Shown: positions 55,001 through 64,000 of the stretch, piece by piece
Layout: each line of letters starts with the position of its first letter
Position numbering within the stretch: position 1 is the first letter of the stretch
Assembly (NCBI GenBank): GCA_965649825.1
Contig: OZ287705.1
Location: 930,001-994,000, forward strand
Source: Penicillus capitatus
Lineage: Eukaryota > Chlorophyta
Direction: 5' to 3'
DNA: 64,000 nt
The notes under the pieces: model-generated
The model's input: the letters and a program-made list of their open reading frames with translations, nothing else
Told to the model about the DNA's origin: nothing
The model's database searches: none
Program-made: the position numbers and the translations under genes

Positions 55001-57330
55001 AAAACTGCAGCTTCTGTTGCTCCGCGTTTCTCTCCGATCCACGATCATCGCACTCGACAGATCGATCCACACAAGGATACCTTGATCTTGGCAGACCACG
55101 ACCATGGAACGGCCGCTGGCATCGACAGAGAAGCAGATGTCCAGACATGGACAGTAATAGGAGGTAAGGGTGGCAATGTGACGGTAGACACAGACATTCT
55201 CGAGCTTCCAATGCAGCACGGACAAGTCTCCCATGCAGGTCACGATGCTGAGGCCATCCTCTGAGAGAGCAAAGTGACAGAAGCGATTCTTGGCGCTCTC
55301 AACCTTGAAGTAATTGGACGGTTCTGTCTGCCATAGACTTCTGCCTTCCTGTCGTGCGTTCATACGGTTCAGGACATACTGACGTTGTTGAAACAGTTTC
55401 CAGACAGTCGTGCATTCGGAGTTGAAACGCATGACTGCGATGGTACTGCCATCGATTGAGAATTTAGAAATGCTCTTTCCGATGTGGATATCATCATCTG
55501 CAGCTTTGAGGATGTAATGCGATCGAAGGGCGGCATTGAATCCCCTCAGAACGGAGGGAGACCACAGAGACATGAGACTCTTGCCAACAAAGAGCAGTTT
55601 GGTGGCTTGCGTGCTAAAGCAGAAATCCATCCCCGAGAACTGCTCGACCTTGTCTTCCGGTATCTTGATACGCAAGACCTCCACGCCTTCACAGACATTC
55701 CAGATCACACCATTACGACAGGCCGATGCGTAAACCCCCAGCCACTGGCCATTTTTCGACACCGAAATCGCCTCAACTCCATGAACGCTGTCGATTTGCT
55801 TCACATCGTCGCTCATCATTCTCATGGCACTAGGACAAATGTCTCGTCCGACGAATCCTGTATTCAGGACATGAATCGGCGTCTGCGTCTTGAGCTGCCA
55901 GACAATGACTTTGAGGGTATCGGTAACACAGCACGACACCAATCCCAACTGATCTCTCAGTCGAATGAAGTCGCAGGTATGGATGTTGCCTTCGTTGGGA
56001 TCGCCAAGAATTATGGGCTCTGGCGACTGATAGTAAGGATGGTTCCATCTGGACCTTCCCGGGTCAATGGGCGTTCTCCCCAAATTGTCCAAGTCCCATA
56101 CGTAACAGTTGCTGTCGTTGAATTGCTCTCCCGAGGCCAACAGGCCGTGCCATGTGACAAGGAATCCATCTCCCTGGCTGAAACGACCTCTGGTGCCCTG
56201 AAGCTGATAGCTGGCGACATCGCCTTCCTCAAGAGAGGGCCACAAAACCACATATCCTTGCACCAGCTCGTACACCGTCAGCAGCAGACATCGCGATGTA
56301 CGACTAAACAGAATCAAATCCACCAGTCGTTCGGCGCCGACCCAAGGTTCGTCGATCTGAACCGGCAACACCAGCATGGGATCGACTTTGCGTGTGACAT
56401 CGTTAACAACGGCGTCTGTTTCAAAGATAAAGATAATGGAATAGAGCTTGAACGCACCGGAGCGTTCCTGTTGATGGCGGCTGGGCGAAAAGATATCTGC
56501 ATTGTCAGGTTCGACATAAGTATAGATGGGGAATCCCAGATAACGCCCATCCGATGAGAGACGCGGCACGGCCAGTTCCTTCCCAACATAACTGCAATCG
56601 TCCCACGATGGGGCACAGTGCGATTCGGTGTAGCGCACGGGGTAGGTGTTGAGATTCCACTTGACACAGTGGCCGTCCAGATCCACCGAAACCAGGATGG
56701 GAGGATTGTTCTGCAAGAAGGCCACATCCGCAATGCGAAATTCGTGAGGTCCCTTGAGTGTCATGGCCAGAGATCCACGAATTGCATCCCATACCAGTAG
56801 ACTGCCATTTGACATTCCGCACACGATATAACGATCATCGTGTGAGAAAGTGTAACATGTCGTTTTGAGTTTCTCGATTTTGAAGCTCATGAGACGCTGA
56901 GGCGCCAGTTGACGGTTGTTGAGTATAGGAGGATCTGCCACATCTTTTGACCACACTTTGCGAATGCTCAACCCTGGATGTCCCGATTCTTGTGAGATTT
57001 GTGCCCCGACGGTGTCTAATATGAAGACTGGACAACCATTGATGATCTCATAATCATCGCAGAAATAAAGAGTTGTGTCCAAAGGAAGCTTCGCCTCGTA
57101 GTCTGCAGAAAATGAGAAGGGCATGTATGATCATAAAGTGCACTACCTGGTCTTCTTCGTTGTGTCTCGGCGGCCAAGCTGTGGTTGATGCGTCTCCTGT
57201 ACATTCTGTTGACTTCTCGACGAAGCATCGTCCATAACTGCTCGATGTAGTAGCTGGCTTCCACACGAGCGGCATCGTAACGTTCATTGGCGTAGTCCAA
57301 AGCTGCGCCCAGTTTGCGCAGAGTCGCCAT
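52071..57330 (-). CDS. WD40-repeat protein fused to a TRP-like six-helix cation channel
   Basis: Exon 1 starts at ATG 57330 (MATLRKLGAALDYANERYDA). The next exon, to about 54020, encodes about 1,000 residues of WD40/beta-propeller repeats, for example YIVCGMSNGSLLVWDAIRG, LVSVDLDGHCVKWNLNTY and IAVLMTNMHHVRIWDVVYR. A helical region (LNHPYEHGMTLVMACVNQKR) follows like the pre-channel region of TRP proteins. From 53590 come six hydrophobic helices, a Cys-rich turret, a pore segment FRLMLSDIGEIMDSI and a last helix LLNLLIAIMGDSFDRV, a strong TRP-type signature. The C-terminus has a coiled coil (LRQEIRDLKQLIL). At least four introns of about 45-65 nt. The product is about 1,700 residues. Confidence 0.82.
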
Positions 57331-57646
57331 GGGATTCTACTACCGCACTGTAGAAACACGCTGCGAGTTTCTATTTGCAAACAGACAGGGCCTATTGCGA
57401 AACTGGGATCGTCTGTGAGGTAACACGATGGCGCAAAACCAGCGAAACGTGGGAAAGGAGTTTGTTCGTAACAGACAGAGACTGATATTCTGTTGCAGAC
57501 GGAGCGCACAGCGAAAAGGACATATATAGGGGACGTAGAATCTGTGAGAACAGGTTTCGTGGCAGTTTCCAAAGGTGGAACTATGCGTCAGACAACGCCT
57601 CTTTGGTGATGACGTCCCCCTACTTCCCCGACTTGACAGTGAGAAA

Positions 57647-59487
57647 ATGAGGTGTGGGAGTGTGTTGGCTCAGGTTCGCTGTCGCGTGTTTTGCAAATAA
57701 ACCAAACGTCCCATCAATACGAACCCTGCAAGCAGGTAATGGAGAAGGGGCTCATCGCCTGGATCCAGGGTGAAGGTGGATATGTCCACCCGGCGATTGA
57801 CCTTTTTGCCGAGAAGGCAGAGCGTCGAGATCGCGGTGTCGTTGCTCGTCAAAAGATAGAGAAGGACGAGCAGCTGCTTCTGATACCCGAGAAATGCGCC
57901 CTGTACTTTCCCGACCGTCTCTCGCTGTTTCACACGGTTTTGAGTATAAAAACGTGCGCTGTAGTTAAGGGAATGACCAGAGGGAAGACGCGTGTTGGAT
58001 GCGAGGGCGAAGTCATGAAAGTTTTGGACGAGGAAGGATCCACACTTACACCCTTCCTCCTGACGCTTCTTCTGTTTCTAAGAGAAACGGCACAGGGATC
58101 GCCTTCCCATTTTGGCGCCTATATCCAGACACTACCTACCGAACCTCCTCCATCGCTCATAACCTGGTCCATCAATGAGCGCAAACTGCTCCGTGGTTCA
58201 TGCACCAAAAAACTGCTCATGGCTTGATAAGGCATACAGGGACAAGTTTGGAGAGAAATGCAGATCGTCAGCTTCTGGAAGAAGCCTTCGACAGTCAATT
58301 GTTGCCCCTGATGAAGAGACATCCTGATCTGTGGCCCTCCGATATCTGCGATATGGATCGGATGCGATCGGCAGCCGCAATGATTCAGTCGCGGGTCTTT
58401 CACATGAAAGAAGAGAACTGGATCACCAATACCGTACAATGACCTGCCTGATGTGCAGCACTCAACATGAGTCGTGATCAGGTGCATGAAGGCACGACCC
58501 TCTATCTCATTCCCGGAATCGATATGATCAATCACTCACACGACGACGACGCCATCAACACAGAACTGATGAAGTGCAAGGACTGCACTTCGGTGGAGTT
58601 GGGAGACGGACGTCGAGTCGACGTCGAAGGCTATTTCGCCATGAAAGCAGGTGAATACATGCGATCTCTGCACAGGTCGTGCTCATCCCACTGTGCGCTA
58701 TAGACCGTGCGATCGAAGCAGGAGAAGAAATTTTGCACAGTTATGGAGATCTGAGTCGTGCTGCTTTGCTCAGGATCTATGGTTTCGTCCCCGACGAGGA
58801 CACCCCTAACCGTCACGATTTCCTTGTCGTTACCTATCCGCTGATCAAGGCCGCAGCCGAGGCCGTTATCCAAAAGTGCTCACAGATAATCTAGGCATCT
58901 ATCAACGCAGTGCCGTTTGGCATTAGACAGCAGTGGTCCATACAGGACATGACTGTACGCGAGGCCTTTCTCTCAAAGCAATGGCAGGAAGACATCGGCA
59001 CCGTAGAGGATATCGAGTTTCATGTCACACTGGAAGATATCCTGCCCGCGAAGCTCTTGACGATTATCCAAGTCCTCCTTCTCCCAGACGAGGACTTTCA
59101 GGCAATGCAGGAGGAGCAAGAAGCAGAAGAGAGCATGGAAATGCATCCCTTTGAACTCGGGCTCGACTATGTCGACGATTCTGCATGGTCCGATATGGTC
59201 ATGCTCAGTCTTATCGAGGTTGGTCTTCCTGAAGACACTCGTTCGATTCGACTGCTGTGTAGATCATCGAACGGCTCAAGAACAGGGCTCCTTCGTTCTT
59301 GGATGTCGACCAGGAAGTCGAAAAGGGTATGTTACGTCAACCTTGTGTCTGCCTGGCGAGGTCTCTAGCCAACAGTGAGAAAGATCTGCTGACGGCACAG
59401 TGGAGATCGATCGTGGCGCTCATGCAGAGGGACGACGACGGCGACGAGCTTTCCAGCGATGCATCTCGTAGTTCTTCCCCTCCGTAA
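57647..59487 (+). CDS. SET-domain protein lysine methyltransferase (Rubisco LSMT/SETD6-like)
   Basis: The likely start is ATG 57647 (seven or so codons) spliced to VMEKGLIAWIQGEGG; a start at 57739 is the alternative. The SET domain shows RRDRGVVARQKIEKDEQLLLIP (RGxxA start), then LTPFLLTLLLFLRE, SHFGAYIQTLP and an i-SET insertion. After introns near 58225 and 58440 comes LYLIPGIDMINHSH (the NHS core) followed by AGEEILHSYGDLSRAALLRIYGF (the Gly-Asp-Tyr substitute motif). The last exons form a Rubis-subs-bind-like helical domain ending in a Ser-rich tail at 59485-59487. This class methylates ribosomal proteins, Rubisco or histones; the substrate here is unknown. Confidence 0.8.
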
Positions 59488-60209
59488 ACGCGCTCGACGG
59501 ATTTGGATAACCGACGATCGTATGCGTCCTCGTCAGAGTGCTCATTGTGTTGCTATAATGCTATGAGAAGTCATTGAATTTTTGTTAAAGCCAGCGCGGA
59601 CAAACGTCACATCATATACAACAGCCACGGATACGTTCTTTTGCTAAGTGTTCACGTTTCTCGTGTGAGTCCCCGAGAAAACTCACAGCGTTTTGTGTGA
59701 GCAATCAGAGCGTGTGAGAATTGATCTTTCTGAGAAGGTAGAAAGAACATGACCGTCGGAAAACAGTCGCATCATTTTGACCTACCGTTTCGCCCCTCCC
59801 GCGTATCGTTCGCATCGGCGTCGTGTCAATCTTTCGCCAAAAACCTCGGTGCTGAGTACAATCGCCGCGAATTCTTGCCGAGACGCTGTTCATGCGCCTT
59901 CGTTTTGACTCTGCGATGCGATGGCCCATTAAAATGATGCATGCTCAACCCTGTGTTCGGTGACGGCGCTGTCTCCATGCCTTGAGCGGTGACATTCAAT
60001 TCCGCGGCGGCGTTCGTTGCGCGACAATGCGTTGAAAAATGTCGCCGTGCAGCTTTGGCGGACACGCGGCAACATGCCCCCGCTGAGCTGTCCTGTCGAA
60101 ATCGATCCTTCACAGTGCTGTACGCGGCGGTTCCTCTGTGCGCCCGTCTTCTTTCATGTTTTCGCAGAAACTCCGACTGCTAAGAAGGAATACGTTGTTC
60201 TAGAGTGCC
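59488..60209. other. Intergenic, no gene supported
   Basis: About 720 bp. Several short open frames lie on both strands at 59750-60180 and compete with each other; none has both a credible start and splice joins. They may include unrecognised 5' exons of the gene at 60210. Confidence 0.35.
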
Positions 60210-61246
60210 ATGACTGAGATAATAGAAGTCTGCTCCCTTGTGGAAGGAGCGTGGTTCGACGTCGTCTCTGGGGAATGCTCCATCGCCTGGGTCCTTGGAA
60301 AACCACATGTTCGCATTAAATTCATGTTCGGACCGAATGAACACGCGGCCTGTGACTCGGTCGTTGTACTCTAGGGCGTTTGCTTACAACGAGTGCGAGT
60401 ATTTTGGTTTCCACCACCTCTTTCAAAAGCGTTTTCGGCATCCTCTAACGTAGAAGGACGACGGTAAAAGAACGAAGGACGGTATTCCATTTGTTTGTGC
60501 GTTTCAGGCTTGTCGAGTTAGACACCCCTTTGGAAATTGGCCAAAAGGTCGTGGGCCTCGCAAAATCCGAAAATGAACAAAAGTGGTGAGCGACACCGTT
60601 GTCTTGGCCAGTCGCCCGCCTTACGTCTCGTGTACAATTAGGTTTGACGCGTCGATAGAGAAAATCGTTCAACGAGATGGTAACGTGCCTTCGGGAGAGC
60701 ATACATATCAAACTATTGGGCTGTAATACAGGAGACGTTCTCGTTACGGTGGATTGGTGCTTGGGAATGTACGTTTACGTGTTTGGTACGCCAATTGGAA
60801 GAGTCTTATCAGTGGTGAACGGTGATATCGGGTTGCCTTCTGAACCCCTTGATCCTTATACGCACCCCGTTATCAGTCAATGGACGCAAGCGTTGTCGGA
60901 GCTTTCTGGATTGCAAGAGAAATTCGAGAACAGAGAAGATCGAATTCCTCTCGAGCCTCAACCGCAACCCGTTTCCAAGATTGCAATGGAACCGATCGAG
61001 AAATGGACTCCTGCTTCTCTCTCGGTACGCAAAAGGGCAAGTTTGCGTACAGGAGAGAAAAAAACTAAGAAACCGAAGAATAATAAGAATTCTGTACGCG
61101 ACGAACAATCGGAATCGGTAATGGAACAAAACAGTGCGAGCAAAGATAGTTTTATGGCCTCTGGAAGTGGTTCCGTGGGCCTTGAATCTGCACAAGTTGG
61201 TGATATGCCCATGGGCGACATCGAAAGACTCGAAGTCGTCCCATAA
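60210..61246 (+). CDS. Tudor/Agenet-like domain protein with a basic disordered tail
   Basis: ATG 60210 opens MTEIIEVCSLVEGAWFDVVS. Small introns near 60302-60373, 60452-60508, 60595-60650 and 60679-60731 link exons with GQKVVGLAKSENEQKWFDAS and IEKIVQRDG joined to DVLVTVDWCLGMYV. This reads as a Tudor/Agenet-like barrel (GxxVxAxx...WxxAxIxxI...VxxDW) that usually binds methylated Lys or Arg. The C-terminal 140 residues are Lys/Ser/Glu-rich (KKTKKPKNNKNSVR) and end at 61246. The first intron's exact boundaries are uncertain. No exact family match. Confidence 0.5.
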
Positions 61247-61258
61247 ATTATCAAACAT

Positions 61259-61346
61259 TTAACCGCAAGTCTTCTCTCAGTACAGTTCTTTTACGGTTAA
61301 GAACAGCAATTCATTTTTTTTTTCTTTTCTTTAGTCGAACTATTGA
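61259..61346. other. Poly-T tract ending in an AG acceptor-like site
   Basis: A run of T/C (about 61314-61333) ends in TTTAG at 61335, a strong acceptor-like signal. It may be the end of an intron linking to the next gene, or a 5' leader intron of that gene. Confidence 0.4.
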
Positions 61347-62302
61347 TGGAAGTAAACACTTGTGGGTATGCATTACGCTTACAACATAAGTAAGATTGAC
61401 AGTACAAAGCTTTCTGTGGGCAAAGATCCCAACTTGCCGTCGCCCGTTATATAATCGATTCTTTCTGAAATTAAAAAGTATTCTTTACACGCTGGTTAGT
61501 CGTACAGCTCCCGCGAAACCCAATTTCTAATCCAGTGCTTGTTGCCTTTTTATTACTCGAAGCTCGAGACGCGGCACAATTGGGGTGTTGATGATGTGAC
61601 CGCCTCCCATTTCCTATGTCTAGTTTTTGACGATTCACAAAAAGCTTTAATCAGTCCTTTGTCTTTTCAAGCGCCACTGGATTGCAGTCAGTGGATTTTT
61701 AAACAGGGCCATTATCATTATCCATCCATACACTATGAGTTCTTGTATCGTCTAACCGATCACGTATCGTGTCTTTTAGCAAACCTCAACGAAGTTAACA
61801 AAAACTCCACGTGTACGTTTTAAGTCGTTGAGAGCCGTAGAAAAATATCAATCTCAAACTTTAGAGGAACGGAATGGTTGCGAAGGTCGAGTGCGCTCAA
61901 GGGTGTGAAGTAATCGTAAGGAAACCTAGGTTTTGTTATCTTAGTCACTTAGCCTTCACTTGAGTTCAGCGGCGGTCTTACGATTATCGAACACGAAATC
62001 AAAGATATTGGAAACGGTGTTACTTTGATTTGATTTGATTAAACAGCCCGATCGACGTCAGCGTTACCAAGACGGCTCAGTTTATCCGATTCGTCGATCG
62101 GCAGCGAAAACGCTTAGAAAAGCCGATGGAGCAAAATGATAAAACCGCAGACGTTACGGCGCATGACGATGAGAACGTCGCTGTCACTCTTACACGACCA
62201 CGGACGCGACACATTAGTCAGACAGAGGATCGCTTAAGCTCGCGTCCGCGGAAAGAAGGCGTTCATCGTCCAAACTTCGCATCTCTTCGGTTTTGGCTAT
62301 AG
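61347..62302 (+). CDS. Uncharacterised AT-richer gene, multi-exon
   Basis: A possible ATG lies at 61347 (MEVNTCGYALRLQHK, then a GTAAGA donor). A frame from 61500 reads SRETQFLIQCLLPFYYSKLE, and FDDSQKALISPLSFQAPLDC follows, with a possible 39-nt intron between. Another exon at about 61838-61905 reads LRAVEKYQSQTLEER. A last exon from about 62045 reads PIDVSVTKTAQFIRFVDRQR and is then charged, ending at TAG 62300-62302. The exons may also continue the Tudor-like gene upstream. No family was recognised. The 3' end overlaps the 3' end of CWC25 by 40 bp. Confidence 0.4.
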
Positions 62303-63741
62303 TACTTGCGCGAAGTGACACTATCTTCCAACTTGCGTTCTCCTTTGCTAACCCACTTGGCAACAGCACTTGCCATTTCATGTGCTGCACCCCGACCATC
62401 ATTATCCATTCTCTTCATTTTCTCCTTTAAAGCGTCCAATTCTGCCTGATCTCTTTTCTCTGCCCGTGCGATCTTCTCCGTGGCATGTTGATGACGAGAA
62501 GCGGCATCGTGTGTCATCTGAGCCAATCGTGCAGCTTTTTCATCTTCGGAGAGTCGACCGACACGATGCGTACGTCGATGATACCTGATGAACATGAGGC
62601 TCATTCAAAAACGGCATGGCTGAGGGAAAGGGACCTTTCAGACTCTTCCTTCTGCCTTTTCGCTGCGTTACGTTCTTCCGCTTCTCTGATGCGCCTCTTC
62701 GTCTCCTCTGCTCGTTTCGTAAGCGTCGCTTCGTTGTCTGCGTGGAAGGAAGAGACTTTGAGACCATATCTGCCGTCGCATGCGTGATCAGATTGTGTAG
62801 GAGACGAAGCATTCTTTCTATACCCTTCTCGATGTCTGGGACGGGTAGGTGAAAGGGAACGCTCCGGTCGTTTTCGTTTGGATCCAGATTCAAACTCTGT
62901 GTGATGAGGAGACCGTGTCCTCTCTTCTCTTATACGACTCTGGCGTTTTTGCAGTTCCTTGATTTCTTTCTTCAGCTTCTTCTTCTCCCTCTTCATCTCT
63001 TTCACCTTCTTCACCTGCTCTCACATCCGATGTGACGTTCAAAGCCATGCCGTCCATCACACCAATCGCCCTACCTCTTTCTTAATGCGCTCCATCTGAA
63101 CTGGATTCTGTCTTATTCTTTTGATCGCCTCTTGCTCTTGTCTCCTGATCTGCACAAACAGTTCCGAATCTCAGCGGCCTATCGTGCCGTATCCTCCGTT
63201 TCACCATCATCAACGGGTCATTGTTGAGCCGAGACCATGCTTCATTCGCAGAATGTGGGGTGTCATCCACATAGAAAGAAGGCAAAACGGCTGCACGCTC
63301 CACCTGCCAATCGCATTTCTCATCGCATCACTAGCCAGCACATTCATTGCCGGACTCTAGAGATGGTTTCGTGTGGTGTGTCCAGCACAGCGGGTTTGGA
63401 CATCTCGTCTGCTTCGTCCTTCTTACGCTGGGCCTCGGTCTTCTCTACCACACCGCCCCCATACATCCAGTCCAATCGATCTTGTGGTCTACACATGAGC
63501 ATCTTTTCGTTAGGGGAGGAAGGAAGTACATAACGTCATGCCTGGCATGTCCTGCCTTCTCTGCCACTTGTTCAAGCTCCTCCAGCTGGCGTTCTTGAGC
63601 TATCTGTTTCTGCAGCTCTTCGAGTCGCGCCTCCTCGCGGGCCGCTTTCTGTTCCCGTTTCCACACTTCCTCGACATTTCGTATAGAACCGGTGTGAAAA
63701 TGCTTCTTGTTGAGAAAAGCGAGGGGTCCACCTTTGCCCAT
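62263..63741 (-). CDS. CWC25: CWC25-type spliceosomal protein
   Basis: In yeast, Cwc25 acts at the first catalytic step of splicing, stabilising the branch helix. ATG 63741 opens MGKGGPLAFLNKKHFHTGSI and RNVEEVWKREQKAAREEARL, close to the family N-terminus (LNLKKSWHP...RNVEKVWKAEQK). Two or more introns follow around 63535-63480 and 63365-63110. The middle is a Lys/Glu/Arg coiled coil (MKREKKKLKKEIKELQKRQ) and an SR-like stretch (RSLSPTRPRHREGYRKN). The C-terminal helix region has DEKAARLAQMTHDAASRHQ and ends KYYSQNRRDAKFGR at 62263. The central exons were not all placed. Its presence agrees with an intron-rich genome. Confidence 0.8.
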
Positions 63742-63918
63742 TGCACAGTACGATGAACAGGTCACATCAGCCGCGTCGCTTGTGCTTGGTAAATCGGTTC
63801 CGCGGACGTTAACACATTCGAAGCCCAAATTCTCTCAGCAAAAATACTCATCACTGCCCAGACTTGCAATACCACAGCCACATTCTCATCGAATTCTTGT
63901 ATTTGGCGCAAAGAAACG
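63742..63918. promoter_or_regulatory. Divergent intergenic region (CWC25 and next gene)
   Basis: These 177 bp lie between CWC25's start and the ATG at 63919. It presumably holds both promoters; no distinct motif was seen. Confidence 0.4.
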
Positions 63919-64000
63919 ATGGCGGATGGAGACGTAGAGGTAAGCTCCTTCTCCACAGCTCCGAACGAGACGGAGTGGTTTTGGCCAAGTCACAACGGAG
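63919..64000 (+). CDS. 5' end of a gene running off the window
   Basis: ATG 63919 opens MADGDVE. The frame stays open to the window end (27 codons), although a GTAAGC donor and CACAG acceptor just after codon 7 could form a very short intron. Too little is visible to identify it. Confidence 0.4.
   Translation, partial: MADGDVEVSSFSTAPNETEWFWPSHNG

Noticed and set aside
55484-56557. Long plus-strand frame (357 codons) opposite the WD40-channel gene
   Set aside because: The minus strand encodes recognisable WD40 repeats through the whole stretch. The plus frame has no domain and reads as the antisense shadow of that codon pattern.
1-64000. tRNA, rRNA, CRISPR or operon structure
   Set aside because: No cloverleaf-like or rRNA sequence, and no spaced repeat array, was seen. 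The gene structure is eukaryotic.

Overview
This window is nuclear DNA of a compact-genome eukaryote. It carries spliceosomal introns, a CWC25 splicing factor, a DEK chromatin protein, a Virilizer-type m6A-writer subunit, C2-domain lipases and an LTR retrotransposon. Nearly all introns I could place are very short, mostly 46-60 nt, with GT-AG ends and occasionally GC-AG. Most neighbouring genes are under 400 bp apart, and several pairs are under 60 bp apart. The organism looks photosynthetic. There is a one-helix LHC-like (HLIP/OHP) protein with a plastid-type leader and a SEX4/LSF2-type glucan phosphatase, and a metacaspase reads closest to the plant type II class. A unicellular alga with an Archaeplastida-like gene set is the best reading; I cannot name the lineage.

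Layout. 1-9.2 kb: an unknown coiled-coil gene, then a roughly 14-exon Virilizer (VIRMA) gene on the minus strand that shares a 45-bp divergent promoter with an organelle-type AAA ATPase. 9.2-14 kb: an unknown basic protein, the glucan phosphatase fused to a coiled-coil/acidic tail, a discoidin-like (F5/8C) protein, and the HLIP/OHP. 14.2-23.1 kb: a tight plus-strand run of DNA polymerase theta (helicase intact, polymerase motifs eroded), UTP12/WDR3 and DEK. 23.3-26.1 kb: a metacaspase and an unknown Cys-rich gene, divergent around a large inverted repeat.

26.1-38.6 kb: two tandem C2-lipase paralogues. The first is interrupted, at a conserved splice donor, by a 6.4-kb Ty3/gypsy-type element with identical LTRs; a solo LTR of the same family lies nearby. 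The element is unusual. ORF1 starts at the LTR/primer-binding-site junction, begins with a signal peptide, and carries membrane segments upstream of Gag. Pol is joined by a canonical -1 frameshift site. 39-44.2 kb: an unknown gene, a dsRBD-like gene, a doubtful small gene, and protein-isoaspartate methyltransferase with two GC-AG introns. 44.6-49.7 kb: an ABCG24/28-like half-transporter and an N6AMT1/HemK2-type methyltransferase, divergent, then a small unknown gene.

50.6-64 kb: an HDHD5/CECR5 HAD hydrolase, a giant WD40-plus-TRP-like channel protein, a SET-domain protein methyltransferase, a Tudor-like protein, an unknown gene, CWC25, and the start of a further gene. The genes are mostly core housekeeping functions (mRNA modification, splicing, ribosome biogenesis, chromatin, DNA repair, protein repair and methylation) mixed with lineage-specific membrane and lipid functions. 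Apart from tandem duplication and divergent promoters, gene order shows no obvious pathway logic. Exon boundaries were read by eye from frame continuity and splice consensus, so single boundaries may be off.
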